Source: Streptomyces sp. NBC_01264
GTDB taxonomy: Bacteria > Actinomycetota > Actinomycetes > Streptomycetales > Streptomycetaceae
DNA length: 64,000 bases
NCBI RefSeq assembly: GCF_026340675.1
Contig: NZ_JAPEOX010000001.1
Location: 5,456,001 to 5,520,000, forward strand
Reading direction: 5' to 3'
Below, piece by piece: positions 1 through 8,882 of the stretch; within the stretch, counting starts at the first letter, position 1, and each line of letters begins with the position of its first letter. Both the position numbers and the translations under genes were made by a program. Below the pieces are notes generated by a model that did not search any database, was not told where the DNA came from, and saw only the letters and a list, made by a program, of their open reading frames with translations.

Positions 1-1
1 T

Positions 2-127
2 GAATACGCCATGGGCACGATCGCGGCGTGTGCGTTCGCCGCCGTTCTGTACAAGGTGGTGACGAGTGAACTGGTCGCGACGGCACTCCAGTCGACCATC
101 GGGAAGGCACTCGATGCGCCGTTCTGA
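2..127 (+). CDS. C-terminal end of a small DUF4244-like protein of a TadE locus (5' truncated)
   Basis: An open frame runs into the window and ends at TGA 125-127, leaving 41 residues that begin EYAMGTIAACAFAAVLYKVV. This is a short hydrophobic segment with a small C-terminal tail. In Streptomyces such small Flp/DUF4244-like proteins precede TadE genes, and here the reading frame overlaps the next TadE-like start (114) by 14 nt, so the genes are probably translationally coupled. The N-terminus lies outside the window. The assignment rests on context and the hydrophobic pattern only. Confidence 0.65.
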   Translation, partial: EYAMGTIAACAFAAVLYKVVTSELVATALQSTIGKALDAPF

Positions 128-467
128 CCACGGATTCGTGACGGCGGAGACGGCCTTGGTGATTCCGGCGCTGGTGCTGTTCGCGGCGCTGCTGGTGTGG
201 GCGCTGATGGCGGCCTCCGCGCAGATCCGGTGTGTGGACGCCGCTCGGGCCGGTGCCCGGGCGGCGGCCCGGTCGGAGCCGGCGGACGCGGCGGTGGCGG
301 CGGCCGTGGCCGCGGCCCCGCCCGGGGCGCGGGTAGAACTCGCGCGGACGGGTGACCTGTGGCGGGTCCGCGTCTCGGCTCCGGCCCCGGGCCCGGCCGC
401 ACTGCCGGTACGGCTCACCGCCCTGGCCGCCGCCCTGGCGGAGGACACCGTGGGGCCGCCACCATGA
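114..467 (+). CDS. TadE-like pilus assembly protein
   Basis: A 117-residue protein starting MRRSDHGFVTAETALVIPAL. The short basic N-terminus, the FVTAETA segment followed by one long hydrophobic helix (about residues 14-35), and an alanine-rich remainder are the TadE minor-pseudopilin pattern. Such proteins are membrane-anchored parts of tight-adherence type pili or related secretion systems. The ATG at 114 is preferred over the in-frame start at 66 because GGGAAGG lies just upstream and the similarity begins there. The stop overlaps the next start as ATGA (464-467). Confidence 0.8.
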   Translation: MRRSDHGFVTAETALVIPALVLFAALLVWALMAASAQIRCVDAARAGARAAARSEPADAAVAAAVAAAPPGARVELARTGDLWRVRVSAPAPGPAALPVRLTALAAALAEDTVGPPP

Positions 468-994
468 CCCGTCGCGGGGATGGCCCGGCGGAGCCGCAGC
501 AAGGCCGCCTGCGGGGCCCGGGCCGGGGTCCGGGCTGGGGCCGGGGTCGTGACCGGGGTCGCGGCCGGGACTGGGGTCGGGACCGGGACCGGGGTCGGGA
601 CCGGGGTCCCGGTCGGTGTTGGGGCCGGGACTGGGGTCCGGGCTGGGACGGGGATCGGGATCGGGGGTCCGCCACGGTGTGGGGGGTCGTGGTGGTGACC
701 GTGCTGATGGCGGTGTTCGGCGGGGTGCTCCTGCTCGGGCAGGCGGTGGTCTCCCGGCACCGTGCCGCGGCCGCCGCCGACCTGGCCGCCCTCGCCGCGG
801 CGGCGAGCTGGGCCCACGGCCCGGAGGCCGCCTGCGCCACGGCGGTACGGGTGGCCGTGGCGCAGGGCGCGCAGGTCACCAGTTGCGTGGTGACGGGCGA
901 GGTCGCGGAGATCACCGCCCGCGCCCCCACGGGCCCCTTCGGACCCGGGCTCCGCTCCCGCGCGGGCCCGCCACTGCCCGGGGAGCCCCGGTGA
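464..994 (+). CDS. TadG/Rv3654c-like membrane protein with repetitive Gly-Arg-Asp N-terminus
   Basis: A 176-residue protein coupled to the TadE gene by an ATGA overlap. Residues 20-68 are a low-complexity run of G, R, D and W produced by a repetitive DNA tract. A transmembrane helix follows (about 71-95, SATVWGVVVVTVLMAVFGG), then an alanine-rich segment with the RHRAAAAADLAALAAA pattern. This helix plus adjoining Ala-rich stretch is typical of the small TadE-like proteins found beside helicase genes in actinobacteria (Rv3654c type). The repetitive N-terminus is unusual and may vary between strains. Exact function is unknown. Confidence 0.7.
   Translation: MTRRGDGPAEPQQGRLRGPGRGPGWGRGRDRGRGRDWGRDRDRGRDRGPGRCWGRDWGPGWDGDRDRGSATVWGVVVVTVLMAVFGGVLLLGQAVVSRHRAAAAADLAALAAAASWAHGPEAACATAVRVAVAQGAQVTSCVVTGEVAEITARAPTGPFGPGLRSRAGPPLPGEPR
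520..668 (+). repeat. Degenerate tandem GC repeat coding for the GRDRG-type linker
   Basis: Units close to GGGACCGGGGTC and GGGGTCGGGACC recur about a dozen times. All keep the reading frame of the TadG-like gene. This looks like slippage-driven expansion inside a coding region. Confidence 0.75.
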
Positions 995-1485
995 GGGCCT
1001 CGTACGGCCCGGTCGCCGGGGAAGGCCGGAGTCCGCCGGAAGCCGCGGCCCCGGAGGGACTCGATCCCCAGGCAGGGCAGGGTCCCACGGGGCCTGGGCC
1101 GCCCGGACCCAAGGCCGTGCGGGCAGTGCGGGCCATGCGTGCCCGGTCGGCGCGGTCGGGAGGGCCGTGAGCGCCCCGGCCCAGGAGCGGCCGAGGCCGA
1201 GGGCGTCCGCCCTCCTGTCCGGGAGGGGCTGAGGGCGTCTGCTCCCCCGTCCGGGAGGGGCCGAGGTGGCCCGTTGCCCCGTCCGGGAGCGGCCGAGGGG
1301 GCCCGTTCTTCCGCCCAGGAGGGGCGAGGGTGCCCGGGAGGTGGGGCTGGGAGGGGGATGGGGTGGACGGCGGGGGTTCGGGGCGGGGGTGGCAGGGGCA
1401 GTAGGGGCGATATTCAGCCAATCGCCGACCGATCTGTGGGGCCTTGGTTTCCGGGGTTTCCGGTGGTTGGGCCGCCGTCGGGAAC
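995..1485. other. Intergenic region with degenerate tandem repeats, no gene seen
   Basis: No frame here has a credible start or similarity. Between about 1213 and 1335 the words CCGTCCGGGAGGGGC and GGCCGAGG recur three to four times with a spacing of about 45 nt. The genes on both sides converge on this stretch, so it probably holds termination signals, though I see no single clear hairpin. Confidence 0.5.
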
Positions 1486-3876
1486 TCAGGGGGTCGCTGG
1501 TGGGGCGGGGGGTGGGGATTCCGCGAGGAGGTGGGTGAGGAGGCGGACGGCGCCGCGCTTGTGCAGGGGGTCGTTGCCGTTGCCGCACTTGGGGGACTGG
1601 ATGCAGGAGGGGCAGCCGGCCTCGCATTCGCAGGCGGCGATCGCGTCGCGGGTCGCCGTCAGCCAGGCGCGGGCCGTGTGGAAGGCGCGCTCCGCGAAGC
1701 CGGCTCCGCCCGGGTGGCCGTCGTAGACGAAGACCGTCGGGAGGAGGGTGTCGGGATGCAGCGGGACGGAGACCCCGCCGATGTCCCAGCGGTCGCAGGT
1801 GGCGAAGAGCGGGAGCAGGCCGATGGAGGCGTGCTCGGCGGCGTGCAGGGCCCCGCCGAGGATCTCCGGGTTGATCCGGGCCTCGTCGAGCTGGTCCTCG
1901 GTGACCGTCCACCACACGGCCCGGGTGCGCAGGGTGCGGGGCGGCAGGTCCAGTTTGGCTTCGCCGAGGACCTCGCCGGTGATCAGTTTGCGGCGCAGGT
2001 AGGAGACCACCTGGTTGGTGACCTCCACCGAGCCGAAGCAGAGCCTGCCCCGGCCCCAGGGGATCTCCGTCTCGGTCTCCAGGACGGAGATGGCGGTCGT
2101 GTCGCGGGCCGTCGTGGAGAAGGGCGGGTTCGCCTCCTCGACCAGCGCGACGGAATCCTCCAGGTCCAGGTGCTTCACCAGGTACGTGCGGCCCTGGTGG
2201 AGGTGGACCGCCCCGTCGTGGACGGCGCTGTGGGACGCCTCCTCGTCCACCGTGCCCAGCAGCCGGCCCGTGGCGGCCTCGACGATCTGGACCGGGCGTC
2301 CGCCGCCGCCCCGGATGTCGGTGAGGTCCGAGGCCCGTTCCCGGCGGGTCCAGTGCCAGGCCGTGGCCCGGCGGCGCAGCAGTTTCGCCCCTTCGAGCTG
2401 GGGGAGGAGCTCGCGCGCCGCCGGGCCGAAGAGGTCGAGGTCGGGCTCCGTCAGCGGCAGCTCGGCCGCCGCCGCGCACAGGTGGGGGGCCAGGACGTAC
2501 GGGTTGTCGGGGTCCAGGACCGTGGCCTCCACCGGCTGCCGGAAGAGGGCCTCGGGGTGGTGGACCAGATAGGTGTCCAGCGGGTCGTCGCGGGCGATCA
2601 GCACCGCCAGGGCGCCGTGGCCCGAGCGCCCGGCACGGCCGGCCTGCTGCCACAGGGAGGCGCGGGTGCCCGGGTAGCCGGTGATCAGTACGGCGTCCAG
2701 GCCGGAGATGTCCACGCCCAGCTCCAGGGCGGTCGTCGCGGCCAGGCCGAGCAGCTCGCCGGAGTGCAGGGCCCGCTCCAGGGCCCGGCGCTCCTCGGGC
2801 AGGTAGCCGCCCCGGTAGGCCGCGACCCGCCGGGGCAGCGAGCGGTCCACGGCGGCGAGTTTCTCCTGGGCGATCACCGCGATCAGCTCGGCTCCGCGCC
2901 GGGAGCGGACGAAGGCGACCGTCCGGACGCCCTGGACGACCAGGTCGGTGAGGAGATCGGCGGTCTCGGCGGTGGCCGTGCGGCGTACGGGTGCGCCCCG
3001 CTCGCCCTTGAGGTCGGTCAGGGGCGGCTCCCACAGGGCGAAGACGACCTCGCCGCGCGGGGAGGCGTCGTCGGCGACCTCCACCACCGGCAGGCCGGTC
3101 AGCCGGGACGCGGCGGTCGCCGGGTCGCTCGCGGTCGCGGAGGCCAGCAGGAACACGGGATCGGAGCCGTAGCGCGCACACAGCCGCCGCAGCCGCCGCA
3201 GGACCTGGGCGACGTGGGAGCCGAAGACGCCCCGGTAGGTGTGGCACTCGTCGATGACCACGTAGCGCAGGGCCCGCAGGAAGGAGGCCCAGCGCGGGTG
3301 GGCCGGGAGGATCCCGCGGTGCAGCATGTCGGGGTTGGTGAGGACGTAATTGGCGTACTGACGCACCCACTCGCGCTCCTCGAAGGGCGTGTCCCCGTCG
3401 TAGACCGCGGGCCGGACGGCGTTTCCGAGCGGACCGGCCAGTTCCCGTACGGCGCGCCGCTGGTCGGCGGCCAGGGCCTTGGTCGGGGCCAGGTACAGGG
3501 CGGTCGCCCCCCTGCCGTTGGGCGCCTCGGCCCCGTCGGCGAGGGCGGAGAGCACGGGCGCGAGGTAGGCCAGCGACTTGCCCGAGGCGGTGCCCGTGGC
3601 GACGATCACGGACTGCCCGTCGAGGGCGTGCTCGGCGACCGCGGCCTGGTGTTCCCACGGATGGTCGATCCCGGCGGCCGCAATCGCGGCTACGACATCA
3701 GTTCGGATGCGATCGGGCCAGACCGCATGACGACCCTCCCGAGGGGGCAAGTGCTCCGTATGGGTGATGCGCGCAGCCCGGGAAGGCCCCCGTGACAGCC
3801 GGTCCAGGACCGTGTCGGGAGTGGGTCTGATGTCCTCGGGTGCCGTGGGCGGACCGGGACGGTGAGTGTTGGCCAT
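1486..3876 (-). CDS. DEAD/DEAH-box helicase with C-terminal DUF1998/MZB-type domain
   Basis: A 796-residue superfamily 2 helicase. Residues 93-101 are the Walker A ATGTASGKS; a DECH Walker B appears in VVIDECHTYRG, SAT motif III in LLASATASD, and motif VI in QQAGRAGRSGHG. The C-terminal part carries the cysteine cluster CECEAGCPSCIQSPKCGNG of the MZB/DUF1998 domain, which probably binds metal. This is the YprA/MrfA-like type linked to DNA repair in other bacteria. The ATG at 3876 (MANTHRPG) is chosen; MTHSVP at 3894 is an alternative, and neither has a strong ribosome site. Head-to-head with bldG, as in other Streptomyces. Confidence 0.9.
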   Translation of the reverse strand: MANTHRPGPPTAPEDIRPTPDTVLDRLSRGPSRAARITHTEHLPPREGRHAVWPDRIRTDVVAAIAAAGIDHPWEHQAAVAEHALDGQSVIVATGTASGKSLAYLAPVLSALADGAEAPNGRGATALYLAPTKALAADQRRAVRELAGPLGNAVRPAVYDGDTPFEEREWVRQYANYVLTNPDMLHRGILPAHPRWASFLRALRYVVIDECHTYRGVFGSHVAQVLRRLRRLCARYGSDPVFLLASATASDPATAASRLTGLPVVEVADDASPRGEVVFALWEPPLTDLKGERGAPVRRTATAETADLLTDLVVQGVRTVAFVRSRRGAELIAVIAQEKLAAVDRSLPRRVAAYRGGYLPEERRALERALHSGELLGLAATTALELGVDISGLDAVLITGYPGTRASLWQQAGRAGRSGHGALAVLIARDDPLDTYLVHHPEALFRQPVEATVLDPDNPYVLAPHLCAAAAELPLTEPDLDLFGPAARELLPQLEGAKLLRRRATAWHWTRRERASDLTDIRGGGGRPVQIVEAATGRLLGTVDEEASHSAVHDGAVHLHQGRTYLVKHLDLEDSVALVEEANPPFSTTARDTTAISVLETETEIPWGRGRLCFGSVEVTNQVVSYLRRKLITGEVLGEAKLDLPPRTLRTRAVWWTVTEDQLDEARINPEILGGALHAAEHASIGLLPLFATCDRWDIGGVSVPLHPDTLLPTVFVYDGHPGGAGFAERAFHTARAWLTATRDAIAACECEAGCPSCIQSPKCGNGNDPLHKRGAVRLLTHLLAESPPPAPPATP

Positions 3877-4038
3877 TGGAACCGAGTGTGTCATCGGCGT
3901 GCGGGACAATGGTCCGAAGGCGTCGTGCGCGCCTGCCGGTAAGTGATTGAATGCCATCGCGGCAGCCAATCCCTCTCCCACCTCCGGGTGGGGAGGCCCC
4001 TGGGGGGCGCCGCTCGATAGCAAGGTGCTGGAGGATCC
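3877..4038. promoter_or_regulatory. Divergent helicase/bldG promoter region
   Basis: The 162 bases between the divergent helicase and bldG genes must hold both promoters. The bldG ribosome site GGAGG is at 4030-4034, four bases before the GTG start. I could not assign -10/-35 boxes with confidence. Confidence 0.5.
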
Positions 4039-4380
4039 GTGGACCTGTCCCTGTCGACTCGCACTGTCGGCGACCGTACGGTCGTGGAGGTCGGTGGCGA
4101 GATTGATGTGTATACCGCGCCCAAGCTGCGCGAGCAGTTGGTCGAGTTGGTGAACGACGGCAGCTACCACCTGGTTGTCGACATGGAGCGAGTGGACTTC
4201 CTCGACTCCACCGGGCTTGGTGTGCTCGTGGGAGGCCTCAAGCGCGTCCGCGCGCACGAGGGCTCGCTGCGTCTGGTCTGCAACCAGGAGCGCATCCTGA
4301 AGATCTTCCGAATCACCGGTCTGACCAAGGTGTTTCCGATCCACAACTCGGTGGAAGACGCCGTCAACGCCACCGACTGA
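4039..4380 (+). CDS. bldG: Anti-sigma factor antagonist BldG
   Basis: A 113-residue STAS-domain protein. The phosphorylatable serine lies in [15 protein letters not shown] (Ser57), the position known to be phosphorylated in BldG. Length, sequence and neighbours (helicase on the left, an HATPase protein on the right) match the Streptomyces bldG locus, where the protein controls aerial growth, antibiotic production and stress sigma factors by binding anti-sigma factors. Start is GTG with GGAGG four bases upstream. The next gene follows after about 100 bases on the same strand and is its likely kinase or partner. Confidence 0.97.
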   Translation: MDLSLSTRTVGDRTVVEVGGEIDVYTAPKLREQLVELVNDGSYHLVVDMERVDFLDSTGLGVLVGGLKRVRAHEGSLRLVCNQERILKIFRITGLTKVFPIHNSVEDAVNATD

Positions 4381-4481
4381 CGGCGCTCGGCGGCGAAACT
4401 GCCGAAGATGGAGCGGGGGGTACCGGGCCACAAGCGGTCCGGGCCCCTGTAAGGCACGCCCGTAGTCCGAGGGGGACGCGC

Positions 4482-4922
4482 ATGGCCACCGTTGAACTGC
4501 GCTTCAGCGCCCAGCCCGAACACGTCCGGACGGCCCGCCTGGTCGCGGCCGCCGTGGCGCGGCGGGCCGGTGTGGAGGAAGCCGTCCTCGACGAGGTCCG
4601 CCTCGCCGTGGGCGAGGCCTGCTCGCGTGCCGTCGGACTGCACCGCACCAACGGACTCACCGCGCCCGTCCGGGTGGTGCTGACCGAGGAGGAGAAGGTG
4701 TTCTCCATCGAGGTCAGCGACGAAGTACCCGGACCGGCCGGCGGTCCGGCTGACGCCGTGCCCGGAATCGACGCCGTACTGGACCCCGACATCGACGGCG
4801 AGGACGAGATGGGCCTCGCCGTGATCAGCGGCCTGGTCGACGACGTCGAGGTCATCAGCGGTGAGACCGGTGGAACCATCCGGATGAGCTGGCCCGTCGC
4901 GGGGACGTCCGAACTGGCGTAG
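4482..4922 (+). CDS. Anti-sigma factor / serine kinase-like HATPase protein (SCO3548 type)
   Basis: A 146-residue RsbW/SpoIIAB-like protein encoded directly after bldG. The N-terminal half contains VRLAVGEACSRAVGLH, equivalent to the N-box helix of GHKL ATPases, and the C-terminal half has DEMGLAVISGLVDDVEV, equivalent to the G-box. The Asn that usually coordinates magnesium in the N-box is not evident (EACSRA rather than E-x-x-x-N-A), so kinase activity should not be assumed. ATG at 4482 follows a GAGGGGG ribosome site. Expected role: binding BldG and possibly a sigma factor in the cytoplasm. Confidence 0.88.
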   Translation: MATVELRFSAQPEHVRTARLVAAAVARRAGVEEAVLDEVRLAVGEACSRAVGLHRTNGLTAPVRVVLTEEEKVFSIEVSDEVPGPAGGPADAVPGIDAVLDPDIDGEDEMGLAVISGLVDDVEVISGETGGTIRMSWPVAGTSELA

Positions 4923-4924
4923 CC

Positions 4925-5060
4925 GGCTGCTGCTCGGGCCTTTCCGGCCACTGACGGCTGCCGCTCGGGCCTTTCCCGGCGGCTGACGGCTGCTGCCCGG
5001 CCCTTCCCGGCCGCTGGCGGCCGCCGGTCGGCCTCCGGCGCCGGTCGGTCGTTGCCCGGC
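4925..5060. repeat. Degenerate tandem repeat of about 31 bp downstream of the bldG operon
   Basis: The pattern GACGGCTGC(C/T)GC(C/T)CGGGCC followed by TTCCCGGCCGCT repeats four times with decay toward the 3' end. No coding frame is supported. Each unit contains a GGCC-rich hairpin, so the array may act as a terminator. Confidence 0.6.
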
Positions 5061-5595
5061 CGCCGCTGGGCCGCGCACACGTTTCGTGCCCGCCGGGCTG
5101 CCTTCGGGCCGCCCGGCGGGTTTTCGTGCTGCCCGGGGGTGGTGCCGTGTCGCCCTGGGTGGGGGCTTTCTGCTGCCCCGGGACGGGGCTGGCGGGTTCT
5201 CGTGGGGCCCGGCGGGTTTTCGTCCCGCCCCTTTGGTTTGCCGCTTCCCCGTCGGTTTCGTGCCCCGGTCGGGCTCTGACGCGGGCAGTGCCCGGAGGGT
5301 GGTCGTCCGGCGACGGGGGACCGGGCGGGCGCCGGTAAGGCGTGGGAAGCACCGGGTGAGTGGGCGCCGATGATGTTCCGCCGCGCGTGCCGACGTATCT
5401 TCCGATCTTATTCAATGCCCTGCCGAGCAGGGCCTTTCGGGTGAGTGTAGATCCATTGAGTGATCGTTCTCCGCCGGGTTTATTGATCGCTGATCAAGCG
5501 TCAATGCTTTTGCCCCGTTACCGCTTTCGAGCGTAATGGAGTGACCAGATCTATTGGTGAGGAGCAAGTGCGGGCCAATTCCGTTTCCTGCGTAC
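5061..5595. other. Long leader/intergenic region before hppA
   Basis: No gene is supported. The first part is GC-rich. From about 5390 the base composition becomes clearly more AT-rich than the surroundings, and a perfect small hairpin GCCCTGC-CGA-GCAGGGC sits at 5417-5433. The shift suggests promoter and regulatory DNA rather than lost coding sequence. Confidence 0.5.
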
Positions 5596-5624
5596 TGTTT
5601 TGATCGGGTCGCGCTCCCTACAAT
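5596..5624 (+). promoter_or_regulatory. Candidate sigma-70-type promoter of hppA
   Basis: TACAAT at 5619-5624 is a good -10 box, 39 bases before the hppA start, with TGTTTT at 5596-5601 in the -35 position (17-bp spacer). The ribosome site AAGGAGG is at 5652-5658. Confidence 0.5.
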
Positions 5625-5662
5625 CCGTCCACATCTTGAGCTCATCACGTCAAGGAGGACGA

Positions 5663-8080
5663 ATGACGGGGCTCTTCACCCCTATCGCGCCGGGTCGCAC
5701 CACGGACCTGGCATCCGCAGTACTCACGGATGACAATCGGCTCATCGTGATCGTCATTGCGGCCGTGGCCATCGCCGCGCTCGTCGTCGCGCAGATCCTG
5801 GTCCGCCAGGTCCTCGCCGCCGACGAGGGAACCGACTCCATGAAGGAGATCGCCGCCGCCGTCCAGGAAGGCGCCAACGCCTACCTCGGCCGGCAGCTCC
5901 GCACGCTCGGCGTCTTCGCCGTCGTCGTGTTCTTCCTGCTCTTCCTGCTCCCCGCCGACGACTGGACGCAGAGGTCGGGGCGCTCCGCCTTCTTCCTCGT
6001 CGGCGCCATCTTCTCGGCCGCCACCGGCTACATCGGCATGCGCCTCGCGGTCCGTGCCAACGTCCGCGTCGCCGCCGCCGCGCGCGAGGCCACCCCCGCC
6101 GAGGGCGAGCCGGCCAAGGACCTCACCGAGGTTTCCCACAAGGCCATGCGGATCGCGTTCCGCACCGGCGGCGTGGTGGGCATGTTCACCGTCGGCCTCG
6201 GCCTGCTCGGCGCATCCTGCGTCGTGCTCGTCTACGCCGCCGACGCGCCCAAGGTCCTGGAGGGCTTCGGCCTCGGTGCCGCGCTCATCGCGATGTTCAT
6301 GCGTGTCGGAGGCGGCATCTTCACCAAGGCCGCCGACGTCGGCGCCGACCTGGTCGGCAAGGTCGAGCAGGGCATTCCGGAGGACGACCCGCGCAATGCC
6401 GCGACCATCGCCGACAATGTGGGCGACAACGTCGGAGACTGTGCGGGAATGGCCGCCGACCTCTTCGAGTCGTACGCCGTCACCCTCGTGGCGGCCCTCA
6501 TCCTCGGCAAGGCCGCCTTCGGCGACCTGGGTCTGGCCTTCCCGCTGATCGTCCCCGCCATCGGGGTCGTCACCGCGATGATCGGCATCTTCGCGGTCTC
6601 CCCGCGGCGCACCGACCGCAGCGGCATGACCGCCATCAACCGCGGCTTCTTCATCTCCGCCGCCATCTCGATGGTCCTCGTCGCGATCGCCGTCTACGCG
6701 TACCTGCCGGGCACCTACAAGGAGCTCCGCGGTGTCGAGGACACCGCGATCTCCGGGCACGCCGGCGACCCGCGGATCCTGGCGCTCGTCGCCGTCGCCA
6801 TCGGCATCGTGCTCGCGGCCCTGATCCAGCAGCTCACCGGCTACTTCACCGAGACCAACCGGCGTCCCGTCCGGGACATCGGCAAGTCCTCCCTGACGGG
6901 CGCGGCAACGGTCGTGCTCGCCGGCATCTCGGTCGGCCTGGAGTCCGCCGTCTACACGGCGCTGCTCATCGGGCTCGGCGTGTACGGGGCGTTCCTGCTC
7001 GGCGGCACCTCGATCATGCTGGCGCTCTTCGCCGTGGCGCTGGCCGGCACCGGTCTGCTCACCACCGTCGGCGTCATCGTCGCCATGGACACCTTCGGTC
7101 CGGTCTCCGACAACGCCCAGGGCATCGCGGAGATGTCCGGGGACGTCGAGGGCGCCGGCGCGCAGGTCCTGACCGACCTGGACGCGGTGGGCAACACCAC
7201 CAAGGCCATCACCAAGGGCATCGCCATCGCCACGGCCGTGCTCGCCGCGGCCGCGCTCTTCGGCTCGTACAACGACGCCATCGCCAACGCGGTCAAGGAA
7301 GTCGGCGTCAAGGCCGCCGGGGAGATGAACCTCAGCCTGGACATCGCGCAGCCCAACAACCTGGTCGGGCTGATCCTGGGCGCGGCCGTCGTGTTCCTGT
7401 TCTCGGGCCTCGCCATCAACGCCGTCTCCCGCTCGGCGGGCGCGGTGGTCTACGAGGTGCGCCGCCAGTTCCGGGAGCACCCCGGGATCATGGACTACAC
7501 CGAGAAGCCCGAGTACGGGCGCGTCGTGGACATCTGCACCAAGGACGCGCTGCGCGAACTCGCCACGCCCGGGCTGCTCGCCGTCCTCACCCCGATCGCC
7601 GTCGGGTTCACGCTCGGCGTCGGGGCGCTCGGATCCTTCCTCGCCGGTGCGATCGGCACCGGCACCCTGATGGCGGTCTTCCTCGCCAACTCCGGTGGCG
7701 CGTGGGACAACGCGAAGAAGCTCGTCGAGGACGGGCACCACGGCGGCAAGGGCAGTGCGGCGCACGAGGCGGTCGTCATCGGCGACACCGTCGGCGACCC
7801 GTTCAAGGACACCGCCGGGCCCGCCATCAACCCGCTGCTCAAGGTCATGAACCTGGTGGCGCTGCTGATCGCCCCCGCGATCGTGCAGTTCAGCTACGGG
7901 GACGACGCCAGCCCGACCGTACGGGCGATCGTCGCCGTGCTCGCCATCGGCGTCATCGTCGGTGCGGTCTACGTCTCCAAGCGCCGCGGCATCGCCGTGG
8001 GCGACGACGGGGCGGACGAGGGCGCGACCGCGGAACGGGTGGGCCAGCAGGCCGACCCGGCGGCGGCGGTCTCCTCCTGA
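5663..8080 (+). CDS. hppA: Membrane-bound K(+)-insensitive proton-translocating pyrophosphatase
   Basis: An 805-residue integral membrane protein with about 16 predicted helices. It hydrolyses pyrophosphate and pumps protons. The catalytic signature DNVGDNVGDCAGMAADLFE lies near residues 249-267, and DVGADLVGKVEQGIPEDDPRN precedes it. The motif GNTTKAITKG (Lys at about residue 514) has lysine where K(+)-dependent enzymes have alanine, which marks the K(+)-independent class. ATG at 5663 follows a near-perfect AAGGAGG, so the upstream in-frame codons are not used. Same gene order as in other Streptomyces (downstream of bldG). Confidence 0.97.
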   Translation: MTGLFTPIAPGRTTDLASAVLTDDNRLIVIVIAAVAIAALVVAQILVRQVLAADEGTDSMKEIAAAVQEGANAYLGRQLRTLGVFAVVVFFLLFLLPADDWTQRSGRSAFFLVGAIFSAATGYIGMRLAVRANVRVAAAAREATPAEGEPAKDLTEVSHKAMRIAFRTGGVVGMFTVGLGLLGASCVVLVYAADAPKVLEGFGLGAALIAMFMRVGGGIFTKAADVGADLVGKVEQGIPEDDPRNAATIADNVGDNVGDCAGMAADLFESYAVTLVAALILGKAAFGDLGLAFPLIVPAIGVVTAMIGIFAVSPRRTDRSGMTAINRGFFISAAISMVLVAIAVYAYLPGTYKELRGVEDTAISGHAGDPRILALVAVAIGIVLAALIQQLTGYFTETNRRPVRDIGKSSLTGAATVVLAGISVGLESAVYTALLIGLGVYGAFLLGGTSIMLALFAVALAGTGLLTTVGVIVAMDTFGPVSDNAQGIAEMSGDVEGAGAQVLTDLDAVGNTTKAITKGIAIATAVLAAAALFGSYNDAIANAVKEVGVKAAGEMNLSLDIAQPNNLVGLILGAAVVFLFSGLAINAVSRSAGAVVYEVRRQFREHPGIMDYTEKPEYGRVVDICTKDALRELATPGLLAVLTPIAVGFTLGVGALGSFLAGAIGTGTLMAVFLANSGGAWDNAKKLVEDGHHGGKGSAAHEAVVIGDTVGDPFKDTAGPAINPLLKVMNLVALLIAPAIVQFSYGDDASPTVRAIVAVLAIGVIVGAVYVSKRRGIAVGDDGADEGATAERVGQQADPAAAVSS

Positions 8081-8092
8081 GACGGCTCGCGC

Positions 8093-8118
8093 GGGCCTGA
8101 GACGGCCGTCTCGGGCCC
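8093..8118 (+). terminator. Hairpin terminator after hppA
   Basis: GGGCCTGAGACGGCCGTCTC followed by GGGCCC folds into an 11-12 bp stem with one G-T wobble and a four-base loop, 12 bases after the stop codon. There is no U-run, as is common in Streptomyces. Confidence 0.7.
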
Positions 8119-8268
8119 GACCCGGTTCCACCCGGCTCGACTCGACTCGACCGTACGCCCGAACGGCGGACGGGGGGCGCGGACTGACGCGCCGTCCGTC
8201 CGCCTTTGCGTTTCCCCGATGGTGGACGTGTATCTTCCGGGCCGAGAGCCTTCGAAGGGACCAATCCG

Positions 8269-8835
8269 GTGAACAAGAAGCTTGCGGCCGCGGTATCGGG
8301 CGCTGCGGTGCTGATGCTCGTCCTGTCCGGCTGTGGCGGGGACGACGGCGACAAGAAGACCGACGCCTGGGCCAAGAAGGTCTGCGACAACTGGCAGCCC
8401 CAGCTCGAGAAGATCGAGAAGGCGAATGCCGACATCAAGCGGGTGGCGACCGAGAGCAGCAAGCCCGAGGAGGTCCAGTCGACCGACTCGGCGGCCTTCG
8501 GGACCATGTCCGAGTCGTACAAGGCGATGGGTACGGCCTTGACGGACGCGGGAGTTCCGCCCGTCAAGGACGGGGAGAAGACCTCGGCCGCGGCGGTCAT
8601 GGGCTTCGAGTCCACGTCGGCGGGCTACACCGCCCTGAAGACGAAGATGGACGCCCTCGACGCCAAGGACCAGGGCAAGTTCGCCGAGGGCCTCAAGGAG
8701 GTCGCGGGCGGCCTGGAGGAAGCGACCAAGGGCGGCAAGGAAGCCCTCGACCAGCTCAAGGCGGGCGGGCTCGACAAGGCGATGAACAGTCAGAAGGGCT
8801 GCCAGGTGACGACTCCGTCGCCGGCGAAGTCCTAG
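8269..8835 (+). CDS. Secreted lipoprotein of unknown function
   Basis: A 188-residue protein with a lipoprotein signal: KK followed by a hydrophobic stretch and the lipobox LVLSGCGG, with lipidated Cys near residue 22. The mature part is lysine- and alanine-rich and mostly helical, with two further cysteines (KVCDNW and KGCQV) that could form a disulfide. Start is GTG at 8269 with GAAGGG upstream. An orthologous small lipoprotein occupies this place after hppA in other Streptomyces. No enzymatic motif is visible. Confidence 0.85.
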   Translation: MNKKLAAAVSGAAVLMLVLSGCGGDDGDKKTDAWAKKVCDNWQPQLEKIEKANADIKRVATESSKPEEVQSTDSAAFGTMSESYKAMGTALTDAGVPPVKDGEKTSAAAVMGFESTSAGYTALKTKMDALDAKDQGKFAEGLKEVAGGLEEATKGGKEALDQLKAGGLDKAMNSQKGCQVTTPSPAKS

Positions 8836-8882
8836 CGGTTCCGGAAGTCCTGGCAGTTCCAGAAGTTCCGCAAAGTTCCGCA

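Noticed and set aside
5645..8131. An 828-codon minus-strand frame opposite hppA
   Set aside because: It has Glu/Asp/Gly/Arg-biased low-complexity content and lies antisense to a certain gene.
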